Origin: Siphonodentalium dalli
Lineage: Eukaryota; Mollusca; Scaphopoda; Gadilida; Siphonodentaliidae
DNA length: 64,000 bases
Assembly: GCA_032622095.1 (NCBI GenBank)
Contig: CP136061.1
Location: forward strand, 124,076,754-124,140,753
Direction: 5' to 3'
The number at the start of each line of letters is the position of its first letter. The stretch's first letter is position 1. The notes beneath the pieces were generated by a model, which saw only the letters and a list, made by a program, of their open reading frames with translations, made no database searches and was not told where the DNA came from. The position numbers and the translations under genes are program-made. Below are positions 13,449-26,195 of the stretch, in pieces.

Positions 13449-14384
13449 GAACGCAGGACGTTGGTTGATCGAAATTACGCACGTGACGTCGCACGCAGAC
13501 CCCAATTTGCTTCCATGTTGTTTAGACGCAACGAGCTACGAGAATAACGCTGGAAATTGGCGCTAAATGGTCTTTTAATCTGCCAGTCGATTCGATTGAG
13601 TGTAAATATAAGTCATAGATGTTGATTGTGCACGTTGTGCATTTGTGTGTAACGCTTTCCCACACAACATGTCAGACCAACTTTCACCAATACGCTGTAG
13701 GGAACGCAAGCAAATCAACATCCAATTCTTAACACTGAAAATATGAAATCATATACTATCCCGTTGGCTTAGTTGGCACAAGCTGCATGGCGCGCACCCA
13801 GTGAAATTAACCCTCTGCGCCATCTTTCACCAAACGGTCAAAGTCGTAATATCTCTTAGTGGCTGAAACCACAATAAACTCAAAATAAACCGAACCAAAT
13901 GATACCCCCCCCCCAAAAAACAAGCGGAAATGAGTCTTAACAAGTGTTTCCACTGATGTGTTAGTATGACACCGTGTCAGTAACATGACCACTTCGTCCT
14001 GGGTTAGTCCACTCAATGTGACAGAGGTTCCTAAGACCCCACGTGCGCTCCTTTGTATTGAGTAATGACACTTCAAGTACAGTGGGTTCAGCTCTAATCA
14101 TGTTTGACCATTGGCCGATGATAAGATCATCCGCGTCTATTCTACTCGGACTGGTCACTTATACCTATTGATAATTTTCACCACTCATTGAAATGTCAAA
14201 AGAAAGTTAACTATGTGTGAAGAATTAGAATGTCATATCTTGAAATCAAACAAAACGAGCGCAATTTCTTTACGGTAAAGAAACACTGGTATGACGATGA
14301 GTAAATTGACGTATTCGTCGTCTTGAGTTAAAACCACACAGTTCAGCAAAACCAAGCTATATACATATATATCGTTGTGATAAT

Positions 14385-14902
14385 TTAAAGATGGATTTTC
14401 TCTTTAAATAACAAATTTGAAATAGTTGCGTGGGTATAAAATAATAAATATGAACTGAAGACCCCTTGTCTGGAAAGGCTTCTATCAATTAATATTGATT
14501 TTATTTCGAATATTTTATTGGGTCCATTTCTTTGTCTATTTTTAGAACAGACCATTCGGGTGATACCATATAGCGATATAGAGCATTAGGCTGTTCATAT
14601 GGCTACGCACGGGGCGTCAAACGACCCAGATTGATTGGTTATATTGTTTTATTCCATAGTTATAAGCGATAATGAGTATAATTAACGTTTATTTGTGACA
14701 AAATTTCACAATCAAATTTCTGGTCTCTGTTAACAGTAACCGCTATTGTTCGTTAGCTAAACAAAAACACCCTTTTAGACCAGAACATATTCGATATTAA
14801 TCGATAACAGCATTTCCGGACACGAGTCTTCGATTCAGATCTAATATTTTATACCCCGGTAACTATATAATACATGTTTACAAAGAGATAATCCACCTTT
14901 AA
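14385..14902 (+). mobile_element. Family A TTAA-flanked MITE, copy 3
   Basis: A 518-bp copy in the same orientation as copy 2, ends TTTAAAGATGG and CCACCTTTAAAG. Inverted ends pair CTTCTATCAATTAATATTGA with its counterpart near 14795. It has no ORF of note. Confidence 0.87.
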
Positions 14903-15224
14903 AGAATATGATACTAGTATGAAAAAGACATTTGGGGATCACAAAATATAATGTGATAGAAACAGTACTGCATGGACACGAATTATCATTGTCTGCAACA
15001 AGTTTGAAGTAGAACGCATGTTAATCACTCAGCCATGTCAGCTTATAAAACGTCCGTGCGATTACACCGTGAAGTCAAAACGAATCTCACTCAAATTACA
15101 GGCCCCAACACGATGCCATACGCATGCGACATACGAATTTAAGACTCTTTTCTTGTGTAGCTTTGCCCTCTCGTACCTTTAGTTATATAGCTGTATTTCC
15201 ATTTGAGCTTCCTTTTTGGGGTCG

Positions 15225-15310
15225 CTTCGGTGGCCGTGTGGTATTGACGTCGGACTTTGAGTAGCAAGGCTCACTCATTGTCATAGACCGGGGTTCGAAT
15301 CCCACCCAAT
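15225..15310 (+). ncRNA. tRNA-derived SINE-like head with pol III A and B boxes
   Basis: TGGCCGTGTGG at 15231-15241 resembles an A box, and GGTTCGAATCC at 15292-15302 is a perfect B box, 50 bp apart, as in tRNA genes. The stretch does not fold as a convincing tRNA (no clean acceptor stem pairing was found), so a tRNA-derived SINE is more likely than a tRNA. The body after 15310 contains no recognised SINE core. Confidence 0.5.
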
Positions 15311-15660
15311 CCAAAATATGCGCATTGTCTCCAAAACACATGCAGCTAAATTAAAATTGTTTATTATGGCGTTTTGTGATTATGAACACCCCAAAAATTA
15401 TCAGAATGTATACAGGTGTGAGCGCTTTTCACTAAAACAAGTTCCGATAAAAAAAATCCGATATCTTAATTATAAGATTTTCACTGCCGTTATTACGCGG
15501 CGATTTGTATTACGAGTGTTTTACCCGACGATACATACATTGCAGCTAAACCACGACTGGCTGGAGCTAAGCGAAAGAAACATGACGAATCTATCACTTA
15601 GACGTTATATATTAGATCGGTCTCAAGTTTAAACTCTGGTTTTAGCTGACAAACGGCTGT

Positions 15661-16162
15661 TTAAAGGCACGTGCGGCCTTAATTGTCGAAAATATTCATA
15701 TGTGTTCCAAACACCGTAAACAGAAAAACATTAAAACGCATCCAGTTCCGTTCATATATACCATTATCATCGCGTAAACAGCATGTTATCATAAAGACCT
15801 ACTATATTTTACCTAAGCAAGAGCCTGGCTGTGTTACAGAAGACAGCACAATGCTACTGGCTAATCACACACAAATGACATAAACGCTCTTTATTAGTTC
15901 CATATCAGGTATTCACCAACAAAGAACGCTCTTTATGTTTACCATCATAATATAAACAAACACCAGAAAAGTAACTTTTTATGCTTTTGTTTACATAACA
16001 ATGGTCAAACACATGACCATAACATACTGTTTATGCGATTTTCCTTATTTGTATACGGACAAAGTCTATCTACATTTTGATGTTCTTTCTGTTTGTGGCG
16101 GTTTTTGCCGGGTGGAGATATTTTCACAGGATACCCACCGCCAAGGCCAACCGTGTCTTTAA
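15661..16162 (+). mobile_element. Family B TTAA-flanked MITE, copy 1
   Basis: A 502-bp element from TTAAAGGCACGTGCGGCC to GGCCAACCGTGTCTTTAA. The ends are imperfect inverted repeats (TTAAAG-CACG--GGCCTT) and TTAA flanks both. Inside, an inverted pair of the motif ATAAAGAGCGTT lies about 60 bp apart. Copies 2 and 3 are nearly identical, which implies recent activity. The ORFs in it are chance. Confidence 0.9.
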
Positions 16163-17081
16163 ACCCAGTGATTTCTTTAAACCGGATTTAAACTGGAGAT
16201 TATGAATCGGAGATATGAGTTTACTAAAGCATCCAGAAACTTTAATTATCGACCTGATATAATGCTATATATGCCTCTCCAGTACCTTTGCATGGATGCC
16301 ACGCGCAGGCATAATGTGATAAAGACCGACACAATGCACAATGTAAATTGTTGCTGCAGCAACAATGATATTTATGCTTCCGCCCAAGTTTCATTTTGAT
16401 GCCATTTCAGTACAACGCGAGAAGTAGAAGATGGATATTCGTCAATAACTGCTTGACTATCACTCCTGCCAAATATTTGGTATATCTAATTGTTGCCTCA
16501 ATATAATCGACTATGTTGTATGTTTGCGGTTCGTTTTAGGTTATTTGAAGAAGTGTTTTGGTGGAATTGATCTAATGACGAATTGTCTACACCGTACAAA
16601 AGAAAATCTAACGATGGCGCGGTTCGAAAAATATTTAGCGGAAAGCCTGTTGACGAATTCCCCCAATTGTGTCATTATTTAGATGCGCCGACTAATGTTT
16701 GAAATATAAATAATTGTTCGGTGGCGAAAGTGACACTCATCGAAATTCTATTGGCGCTCCAACCTCAAGGATGTTCATCAAAATACCGAACTGAAACAAT
16801 TGACGCCATTGAGCTTGGTTGAATGAAACGATCAGCATGGACGGAAGTTCGTAAATCGACGCCTTGAAGCTTAATAACACAAAGGTCGGCATTAAGGTCG
16901 AAAGTACAGTGTCTTTAGTTCGATTTTTGTTGTTGAAAGGGTATGAGAGTATGCATATAATCCTTATTTGAAGATTTCCCATGAGATTTTACACCAAGTT
17001 TGTAAAATATTCTTATCCCAATTACTCGCAATCAGCGTCAGCAGTTAAATTATAGAATAATATATAATACGTATAACACTT

Positions 17082-17263
17082 ACAATGGACAATCTTATAA
17101 ATTATTATACAATGTTGTGTACAGTGCACATGTATTTGTTTTTCTTGTACGAGTCCAGGTTGTGGTGAAAAGTCCAATATGACTTTTTACCACAACCTGG
17201 ACGAATTCAAGAAATATACACATGCTGTACAAAACATTGTATAATGAAATTTTTATTATCCAT
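17082..17263. mobile_element. Imperfect palindromic element, about 180 bp
   Basis: The inner stem GTCCAGGTTGTGGT pairs with ACCACAACCTGGAC around a 21-nt loop. Outer arms (AATTATTATACAATGTTGT against AACATTGTATAATGAAATTT) extend the pairing to about 80 bp per side with mismatches. It lies inside the region bracketed by the inverted family B pair. It resembles a foldback MITE. Confidence 0.65.
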
Positions 17264-17613
17264 CTGTATGTTCATCCAAATTTTGGGAATAAAACATTTG
17301 TAGTTAGTTTTGGTATTTGTCGGCACTTGATTCTCTATAAAAGCTGTATTTGATCATCAGAAAGCATGATTTGGAACAATAAACACGGACGTGAAAAAAA
17401 AAAAAACTCAATGCGGAAGTGAAATGTCTGCTAAATCTACCAGAGTATTGCGCGCATCACAGTTTCACCGATTCATTTCGCAATGACGTCACGGTGTCCT
17501 GATACAAAAGTCAAATTGAACTCGATTGAGTCCAGTATGAGTTTCAGGAGTCCAATATGACTTTTTATCGGATCATCATGTGACGGCTTTTGCCCAATCA
17601 GAAATAGGGTTAG

Positions 17614-18115
17614 TTAAAGACACGGTTGGCCTTGGCGGTGGGTATCCTGTGAAAATATCTCCACCCGTCAAAAACCGCCACAAACAGAAAGAACATCAAA
17701 ATGTAGATAGACTTTGTCCGTATACAAATAAGAAATATCGCATAAACAGTATGATATGGTCATATGTTTGACCATTGTTATGTAAACAAAAGCATAACAA
17801 GTTACTTTTCTGGTGTTTGTTTATATTATGATGGTAAACATAAAGAGCGTTCTTTGTTGGTGAATACCTGATATGGAACTAATAAAGAGCGTTTATGCCA
17901 TTTGTGTGTGATTATCCAGTAGCATTGTGCTGTCTTCTGTAACACAATCAGGCTCTTGCTTAGGTAAAATATAGTAGGTCTTTATGATAACATGCTGTTT
18001 ACGCGATGGTCATGGAATATATGAACGGAACTGTATGCGTTTTAATGTTTTTCTGTTTACGGTGTTTGGAACAAATATGAATATTTTCGACAATTAAGGC
18101 CCCACGTGCCTTTAA
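17614..18115 (-). mobile_element. Family B TTAA-flanked MITE, copy 2 (inverted)
   Basis: The reverse complement of copy 1 at the same 502-bp length, starting TTAAAGACACGGTTGGCC and ending GTGCCTTTAA. With copy 1 it forms a large inverted pair around 16163-17613. Differences from copy 1 are few. Confidence 0.9.
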
Positions 18116-19669
18116 GGGGTGGATGATATTTAATATTTACCGCTTCCGGGCAAGGAAAGCATTGACTTTAACATTGGTGATCCTTGACCTACACGTACAT
18201 GGACGCCTTCCATAATGTCAGCAGACTGGAACTTTCTCATTTGAAAATTCATACTTTATATAGCATAATTGAATAGCACAGTATATGTATGTATCTTTGC
18301 AAATTTTACATTCGTAAATGTTAGTACGCCCACAATTTGGCGCCAGTTGAATCCTGATTAACTTAGTTCTGTAATTAGAGTCTTGCATCGAATGGCAACT
18401 TCGGTTTTATCGTTTGTTCGACATACATTGCACCCATACATGGTTCGACAATTGAAACTGCAAATGTTAACATAACATGTCTTATATAACCATACTGATC
18501 AGCACAACAACAGCGTATGACGTTCCTACCTAATCGGACACTCGTCAATTCATATTAATTGTCAGTTGCATCTCGATTATAGATAATTTTCACACATCAA
18601 CCGAAGATCAAAGAGACTGCGCAAGCGTACAAATGCGCCACAACTCTGACAGGAAATCAAAAATTGACAAAATGAAAAGTTAATATCCGGGCCACATAGG
18701 CGGGTCGTAATTAAGTCACCTGTATTCGACGTACGGCGAGGGTTGTCGTCTCCCGACGGAGTGATTTGCGTGACTGTGCGCCGAAGAGTAATGCGGCGCG
18801 TCACAAAACAAAGGGAGAAATCATTCATAAATAATCGACTTCTGTGCCGACCAATCGAACACACGACAGTGTAAATGAAATAACTGCCCAAGTTAATTAT
18901 TTGTAACTCATCGGTTTACTGTATGTTTAGTACATCATAAGACAAGACCGGATGTCAGAAAACAGATGTTTTGACTGTTTACTGCATTATTTACTCAAAT
19001 GCTGTGGAACGTTAACCCATCCGCGACTCACCATTTCTGGATGGTTTTAGCCTGTTGACAACGGCAGCGATTGGCGGCAGTGTGGGCCACAGGTACAAAA
19101 TGGCACTTACCGAATGCCTCCCCGACAGTTGGCAAAACATTGAATAATTTGGGATCTGCGCCAAAGTCTTGTAGACAAATTAAAATTGTGTGGAGTTATT
19201 GTCGTCATATTTGGTGCATAATAAATATTTTAATGTGCTGGCACACTCTGCAGTTGTCGGCAATTGCGTTCCCCAAAACTGTATTTGATAGCCACTACAA
19301 TACTAACGTACCGACTATAACACGTGCTCCTCCAATCATAACTTGTAGTGATCTAGGTATATATCTAATATATACGACCTTATCGGGATTGCTTGGTTTG
19401 TCCCTCGTATCCATTAATGGCATATTCGAAGTCCCCATCCCATACGTCATATACACATACTACATGTCGATCTGGTTCGTTTACCTGACTACCACACTCA
19501 GCTCGGAACAATAAAGCAATCCCGAATTAGCTTGATGTATGCACGGGCGTCCGGGAGCTTCACATAAAGCCAAAGTGTAAGGGTATTTCAAGATAAGTTC
19601 GTGGTCAAAATGAAACTTATCGATGACTTGCGTTGTTAGTCGTAAATATACTCCAAAGAATCGCCGCAA

Positions 19670-19880
19670 ACTGCAATTTAGAGTTCAATCCCCTGTTACA
19701 ATGCTGAAATATATTATGATGAAAGCTCGCATTTTTTTAATTTAAGACTTCGATCGGATACAATTAATTCTGAATTATTTTGAAAAACACAACTCTCCAT
19801 ATTCATTTTCAAATTGGCTAGATGCAATCCGAATGAACGAGGAGACTGAACTGTGCCTTGGAGTTTGGAATCGACGTTAT
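19670..19880. repeat. Second copy of the GAGTTCAGTCCCC repeat
   Basis: AGAGTTCAATCCCCTGTTAC near 19680 and GAGGAGACTGAACTGTG near 19842 parallel the ends at 8040 and 8297. The core TCTCCATATTCATTTTCAAA is shared. It is diverged and shorter. Confidence 0.45.
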
Positions 19881-19886
19881 TTCAAG

Positions 19887-19926
19887 TTTAGTGGCTCTGA
19901 AAGGTCGATGACCCAGAGCCACTAAA
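19887..19926. repeat. Perfect 13-bp stem hairpin
   Basis: TTTAGTGGCTCTG and CAGAGCCACTAAA are perfect inverses 14 nt apart. There is no U-run typical of a terminator and no gene nearby; its role is unknown. Confidence 0.7.
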
Positions 19927-20040
19927 ATCACTTATACTTTATTAGAGGTTCTGCTATCTGTATAGCGTTGCATCAGCACATAAATGATAAATAAGGATGT
20001 GACGTTTGAAACATTCAGTAGCGATTATATGTTCAGTCAC

Positions 20041-20060
20041 GGTCTCGCGATGTCGAGACC
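20041..20060. repeat. Small perfect hairpin GGTCTCG/CGAGACC
   Basis: Seven paired bases around a six-base loop. Short enough to be chance. Confidence 0.5.
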
Positions 20061-21649
20061 GTCCACGTTCCGGAAAACAACCGAACTTTGGGCCGACACA
20101 GTGATCTAACGTAACCCCCAAAATGTCCGCCAGACCAAAGCAGAAATATGAATAAACCCTTCAAGTATTCGATGATAACCATATATTGGCTACCAAGTCA
20201 ACTTACATTTGAAGAGTCGTTCAATGAGAAACCGATCTTCCTCTGTCCTTATAGTCGTGTTGACTTTATTCCTCATAAGCAGTCAAGTCAAAAACCGCTC
20301 GCCGCGTGAAACTGTTTACACCACTTTACCTCCTGAAAGCAAACAAACTCCGCAAAAGATCTGCAAATCTCGTAAGGAATTCCTCATCACGCCTTGCTTT
20401 TTTATTTCTCACTCGCCGGTTCAAATTTCTCTCGACTGCGATAGATGAAAAGAACACAAACGAGGTTTTGTTACCTTTTTTCGAGTCACCAGCAGGTGTG
20501 GGTTGTATTTTGAAGTGTTCGAGACGAGCATAAGTCTCAAACGGGGGCTTGCAGCATGTACACGCTGTATAACTTTCTTATCCTAAACTGATAGAGTGAC
20601 AGAACCTGCGGTCGCCGAGGTTAAAAAATCATCGTCTTTCTTACATGTATGTATATGATAAATATTATCCTAATCTAAACACACTATTTGCGACTTGTTT
20701 GGAGGAAATTCTCAATCCTGTATCTAGACCATGTTTCCGCAGTGTTTCCCAGCAGTTTGTGTGATGAAAACCAAAGAATCTGACCAATATTCCTCTTGCC
20801 CGGGCGCCACTGATAATGGGTTGGGTTATACATTCTTGGCTCTATATACATGTATGCATGTATGTATTTGTATAGCGCGTCATGAAGCGATCGGTTTAGT
20901 TCCTTAACAGTTCATCATAAAACACATTGTATTTGAAGCTTCTTCCAAATATCTCAGAAACGAATCTTCAGTTAGATAAACACCATTTCCTAATTTGACA
21001 GACAAATTCACAACCATCACTTTCAAGGAATTCAAGTAGCCAATTTCTAATTGGGATCTCTAAACGAAACTACTAGCCGAACGTTACAGAATATGACTTA
21101 GGTATAGGTATACATGTATCAGCAAGTGTAATCACGATGATTATGATTTTGTAATTCAATTCAATTTCGACTCCCAAATGTAGCTCGTGCGCCGAATTTC
21201 ATTTAAAATATATATTTTATTATATTTTTGACATCCCCTCGACCATCATCCAACTATTTAGCGCTACTGTTGTATAGTGTAACTGCTTGGTTGTCACTCA
21301 TAAATTATAACTATATGTAAATATTGCCCCGCAGTTGTGTTGTAATTCCATACATAAAGTCTTTGTTGCCTCCTTCCAAGGATAGATTGAATATTTTACA
21401 TTAATGTGTATAGAGGACTGTATAAATTGTATAAATAGTGATATGGGTATTGAAAAAAAGAACAGGGATATTGAAGGTGTTGGAAGCTCAGAATGCTTGC
21501 TTACGAGTCATGGTTCTCTACAGGAGTTATATAATTAAAGCACCATTTTGTCATCAGAATTTTAATTTTATCTTCTGCCAAATTATTGGAAATTTCCATT
21601 AAAAATTAAGCAACATTTTACCCTGTTTTAGGCACTATAGATACTCATT

Positions 21650-21669
21650 GGGGGGGGGGGGGGGGGGGG
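21650..21669. repeat. Poly-G run of 20
   Basis: Twenty consecutive G. The true length is uncertain, as such runs are error-prone. It could form G-quadruplex-type structure. Confidence 0.9.
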
Positions 21670-21819
21670 TACCGGATACACGTATAGCAATATATATAAT
21701 TTTATGAAGAAAATTTAAACTGTATACCCAAATGCCAGTCTCCAATTTCAAGCTGCTTATCTGTGAGGTAAACGTGCGCTTATGTGAAAATATTTTGCAT
21801 TACAAATGGCTGAATTTTT

Positions 21820-22315
21820 TTAAAGGCACGTGCGGCCTTAATTGTCGAAAATATTCATATGTGTTCCAAACACCGTAAACAGAAAAACATTAAAACGCAT
21901 ACAGTTCCGTTCATATATACCATGATCATCGCGTAAACAGCATGTTATCATAAAGACCTACTATATTTTACCTAAGCAAGAGCCTGACTGTGTTACAGAA
22001 GACAGCACAATGCTACTGGCTAATCACACACAAATGACATAAACGCTCTTTATTAGTTCAGGTATTCACCAACAAAGAACGCTCTTTATGTTTACCATCA
22101 TAATATAAACAAACACCAGAAAAGTAACTTTTTATGCTTTTGTTTACATAACAATGGTCAAACATATGACCATAACATACTGTTTATGCGATTTTCCTTA
22201 TTTGTATACGGACAAAGTCTATCTACATTTTGATGTTCTTTCTGTTTGTGGCGGTTTTTGACGGGTGGAGATATTTTCACAGGATACCCACCGCCAAGGC
22301 CAACCGTGTCTTTAA
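21820..22315 (+). mobile_element. Family B TTAA-flanked MITE, copy 3
   Basis: A 496-bp copy in the same orientation as copy 1 and almost identical to it. It lacks 6 bp where copy 1 reads TTCCATATCAGG. TTAA lies at both ends. Confidence 0.9.
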
Positions 22316-24284
22316 AGCAAGTCAATTATTATGAACGAAATATGGTAAAATGAAATTTGTTACTGTTCATTGCTTTAACAAAGTGAGTTATGCAGTAAAT
22401 AATCTTGTGTTGCCAGTTTTCAAGCCATGCTACTACTTCCTATAGTCTATAATTTGAGTATCTATAGTCCTTAGCGTGCGTAATAGGAAATATAGAAATT
22501 CACCACGCAACGTCGTTAAAATTGAAAGGATTGAAGCGGTGTGATGAGGATTTGGTCTAGACAAAACAGCATTTTGATACTCATTATGCACGGGTGATGT
22601 GACGTTTACACTAACTGAATGCCAGGCTACATTATTCCCGTGAATCATAAGTAAAACGCTCGTTATTGTACATGTTTCATGTTTCGGTGTCATCGACATT
22701 TGCTCGAATATTTGTATTCAGCAACGACGCGAAAAAAAAAGGGATTAATTAGTAATACAAACTCCTCTATATTAGGATCTGATAGCGAATCGTATCCGAC
22801 GGCCTGCACGATCGGAGAAAATATAAATATTAATTTCGCTGTTGCATACAATAATAGCTGAATGCACTGTTTAAATAACGGCCGATGACACCTCACACTC
22901 GTATGGTCGGCACTATCGTATTAATGCTGTATGATCTAAACCTGATAAATTAAAACATCGTATTTGCGAAATATTTGCGCGTGTCGATCAAGCCGACGAC
23001 CGGCTCAAGTTATGTTCCGTCAAACTTGAAAACCAGTGCATATCACAGTGACTGTCAGGCCGGGAGTTGAGCTGTACCATGTCACCATTCGCTGCTATAG
23101 TTATACATATAATTCCTTCAATCGTATATAACGATCGTGTATATTGATACACGTTAACGGATATACACCTCTTCGAAATCAACCGAGCAGTAAGAGTTTA
23201 TGCAATAGAAAGTGGAAGTGAAAAGTGGAAGTCGAGAAAATATGCCATAAATATATGCATTGGCCGATCTTACTGTTTTAGAATTGTCCAAACTTCCACC
23301 CACACTCATATACATATAATCATATAAACCTCAACTGGTTTATATCCGGGATGTATCTATATATAGGACAATAACGCATAGACAATGCATGATTACCGTG
23401 TAGTACATCCTGGACATGTCAAGACTTTTTTAAAAGACAAAGAACCTGCAGCACTATCATAGGAATTTAAAAATCATGACTACACAAATCTGCACTGGTG
23501 CCACCTATTTGTGCTGCAAAGCTACGAGCCTGCGTTTATGTTCCCATGTGAACACCCCTTGTCCGGCCGGCACATAATGTTTTATTATTAACATACATCA
23601 ATTATTATTATTAACTCAACTATCAACTGTATACATGTTATCACATACATCCAAATATCCGTGTACTTGCTTTTAAAAAATAAGCATGATGAATTTCAAG
23701 ATTAGGCACTACATGACATACGTGGTCGGTTATCGAGTCACATAAGATTACCTGGAGACTCTAGTCGTATTGTGGTGACGTATGTGTGGGCAAGTGTAAG
23801 TCTTTTATGAGATTAAACTCGTGTTTGGAAGATGGAACAGATTATGTAGACATAAACATGGTTGAAATCGAGTGTTTATTCTTTTGCATATCACAGGAAT
23901 GGAATAGTAGTATCACATGCACGTTGTCGAGAAAACAAGGCTCGGTGTTATGATTGTTGTATGATAAGTCTGATTCACCAAACTCAATAACTGAAAAACG
24001 AGAATGTGTGTTCATATTGAGACGTTATGAAAAGTTATCAAATACTAAATTGAGGAAATGGCTGATGCCACATGTAAATGGCAACTGACCACACTATAAA
24101 TGTATAAAGTATCAATTAGCCGTTGGTTGCGGGATTAAAACATGAGAAATTGTTTCTGGTGTCCATTCAATAAATTCACTTAATAAATGCGATTGTCATT
24201 GAAACATAAAACCGTTTCCCCACCCTGTATACTTAAAATAGTATTTGTCCACCAAAAAAATCAGAGGACTATTGTAATGAGCCG
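22316..24284. other. No gene supported
   Basis: Only overlapping ORFs on both strands under 90 codons. No repeat boundaries seen. Confidence 0.45.
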
Positions 24285-24455
24285 AATGCACCCGTCCGTC
24301 CGTCCGTCCCATTCCTTATCCGGACGTTAACTTGAGCAATATTAAACAGCATTTCTTGATATTTGGCATGTGGTTCACATTTGAGAAGACGCAGGCCAAG
24401 TTCTAATTTTGTCACGGTCCGATGATCGTTGAAAGAGTTATGCCCCTTTTTCTAC
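24285..24455 (+). repeat. Dispersed repeat with CCGTCC run and GAGTTATGCCCC
   Basis: A run CCGTCCGTCCGTCCGTCCC is followed by GTTAACTTGAGCAATATTAA, TTTGGCATGTGGTTCACATT, CAGGCCAAGTTCTAATTTTG and GAGTTATGCCCCTT. The same ordered blocks occur in inverse orientation at 49500-49650. From memory, repeats with this block order (GTTAACTT, AATTTGGTATGTG, AGTTATGGCCCTT) are common in marine mollusc genomes. Confidence 0.65.
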
Positions 24456-24627
24456 GGCCACCTCATTTCGGGGGACAATGTATCCGCGACCATTTACTTA
24501 TATATGGACCGGACGGCGGTGAGAGTAAAGAAATAAACGATTTTGACCTCGTTTTTCTTGCGACATGGTTACCTGATGATAAACATAAGATACCACGGTG
24601 AAGTGGCCGTTTTTTCTAGCTGTTTCG

Positions 24628-24957
24628 ATGTTACTAAAAGTTGCGGCGTTGTATATGGCTGCATACATCGACTTTGAACTTGAACAGATAAGTGGAAGAT
24701 GGATCCACAATGACGAAGACTGTGTCGTTTACTTCGAGTTTGTGCCTCACTTATTTTGGGAGTACAATGCTGTTCAGTTCTACCCGAGCCAGATAAACCA
24801 GCGGCATAGACAGAATGTAAGGACGCTGAGAACATTTTATGGGACCAAATTTGATTCGGAAGGCTGCCGGCGTGTCAGTTTTAGGGTTGGGATTCGATGG
24901 TCAATATGTTATAACACAGACTCAGAAAATATAGCCATATCTATATTTAATATATGA
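24628..24957 (+). CDS. Possible small secreted protein, 109 residues
   Basis: From ATG at 24628 the frame reads MLLKVAALYMAAYI, a short hydrophobic signal-like start, then DFELEQISGRWIHNDEDC and a mixed polar and aromatic sequence with three cysteines (EDC, EGC, SIC), ending SIFNI before TGA. An in-frame GTG at 24598 would lengthen the leader. The region has more CG dinucleotides than its surroundings. A second ORF on the same strand at 25229-25546 (with SLSVNVKSDSSVYQNCSIDI) could be a further exon. I recognise no family, and the only support is the ORF plus the leader. Confidence 0.22.
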   Translation: MLLKVAALYMAAYIDFELEQISGRWIHNDEDCVVYFEFVPHLFWEYNAVQFYPSQINQRHRQNVRTLRTFYGTKFDSEGCRRVSFRVGIRWSICYNTDSENIAISIFNI

Positions 24958-26054
24958 CTGTACTGGTAATTATTGTCGGAGGAAGGTGGTAGATCTCACC
25001 CATAGAACTGTGAAGACTATACGTGGTGGAAATGAAGTGATGCTATGCCACTTAAGCCTTCATATTGATATCTCAAATAATTAATTGTGCGCATGGGAGC
25101 TGGATATAGGTTGTGAAACCCCCTCCTAGTCCACCGAATATGTCACTGTGAGCGCCAACTTGGCGATCACTACTGGACTTGCCTGGAATCCGAAAGGCTT
25201 ATCAACATAACGCCGACCTTGCGGGTTTGTGTTCCGATCAGGTATCGTTATTCAAATGTCCCCAAGGCGAATTAGATCTCATAACGAGAATGTACATTAC
25301 CCCGTTTATATACAGGTAACACGCAAAGGACACATCTTCCAGCAACGAGGGACTAATTACAGTTACCTGGCTGGGTGGGAAATGTCTTTGTCTGTCAATG
25401 TTAAATCTGACAGTTCAGTCTATCAAAACTGCTCTATTGACATACTCTTCAATGGCAAACTATTAAAGGCATTATCCTCCCAATACCTGAGCGACAAACC
25501 TATTGTCATACGTCGACCAATCGTATTACTCTGTTCGGTTTGTTAACAAATGATACAGAGATACTGCATATTATAGCACCACTAGAGTTACATTAAGTCA
25601 AATCAGGAGACCCGTGGGTAAAAATACCCTAACTTTTCTGGACGCTTCATAAAGTTATTATGTAAAGTTGATCCTTGCCTGATTAACTGGGACTGCTATT
25701 TGTTTCTTTGTTATTCTTTGTTACGCAAGAGAATTGTGTCTAAATGACTGTCGAAAATATGCACAACGGTGTGACGAAAGTTCCCGGAACTTCTAGTAAG
25801 TAATATTATGTAACTAATCAATTGTGGCTTTTGTAATCGAATTATTTATTTCCATTCTCAAACGGGACTAATGGTGACCATAACCAATTTCTCCAGTGAT
25901 CTAAAGTAGCTTCACTAAATAACTCAAGCAGCTGATTAGTGTAATTTGTGAAGTATCAAGATAATTATTTCGACATTATGCTGAAAATATTATAACGATT
26001 TTTCCTATCCTTTCTTATCTTTTTAGGTCAAAATTATTAAAATTATCCATTTAA

Positions 26055-26195
26055 TGGAGGATACCCTAATGCGGTCCCATCATTCAATAGTAAAAGTTTC
26101 AGACGATTATATCTGATGATATCAGATATGAGTTGTTTTTTTTTCTATCAAAGATTATGGGCATGGTCGTCTCAGAATGCATTAGGGTGATATTG
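26055..26195. repeat. Possible small TIR element
   Basis: ATACCCTAATGC at 26059 and its inverse GCATTAGGGTGAT at about 26179 bracket about 130 bp. The repeats are short and there is no second copy, so this is weak. Confidence 0.35.

Larger units (their letters stand above)
18116..21640. other. No gene supported
   Basis: Several ORFs of 60-147 codons (the longest from a non-ATG start at 19071) have no recognisable domain, ordered splice context or codon pattern. Apart from the two hairpins and the 19670 repeat I see no structure. Confidence 0.5.

Noticed and set aside
15225-15310. Functional tRNA gene
   Set aside because: A and B boxes are present but no convincing acceptor or anticodon stem pairing was found by eye.
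19071-19514. 147-codon ORF, the second longest in the window
   Set aside because: It starts at a non-ATG codon, has no recognisable domain, and its hydrophobic stretches are what AT-rich noncoding DNA commonly gives.
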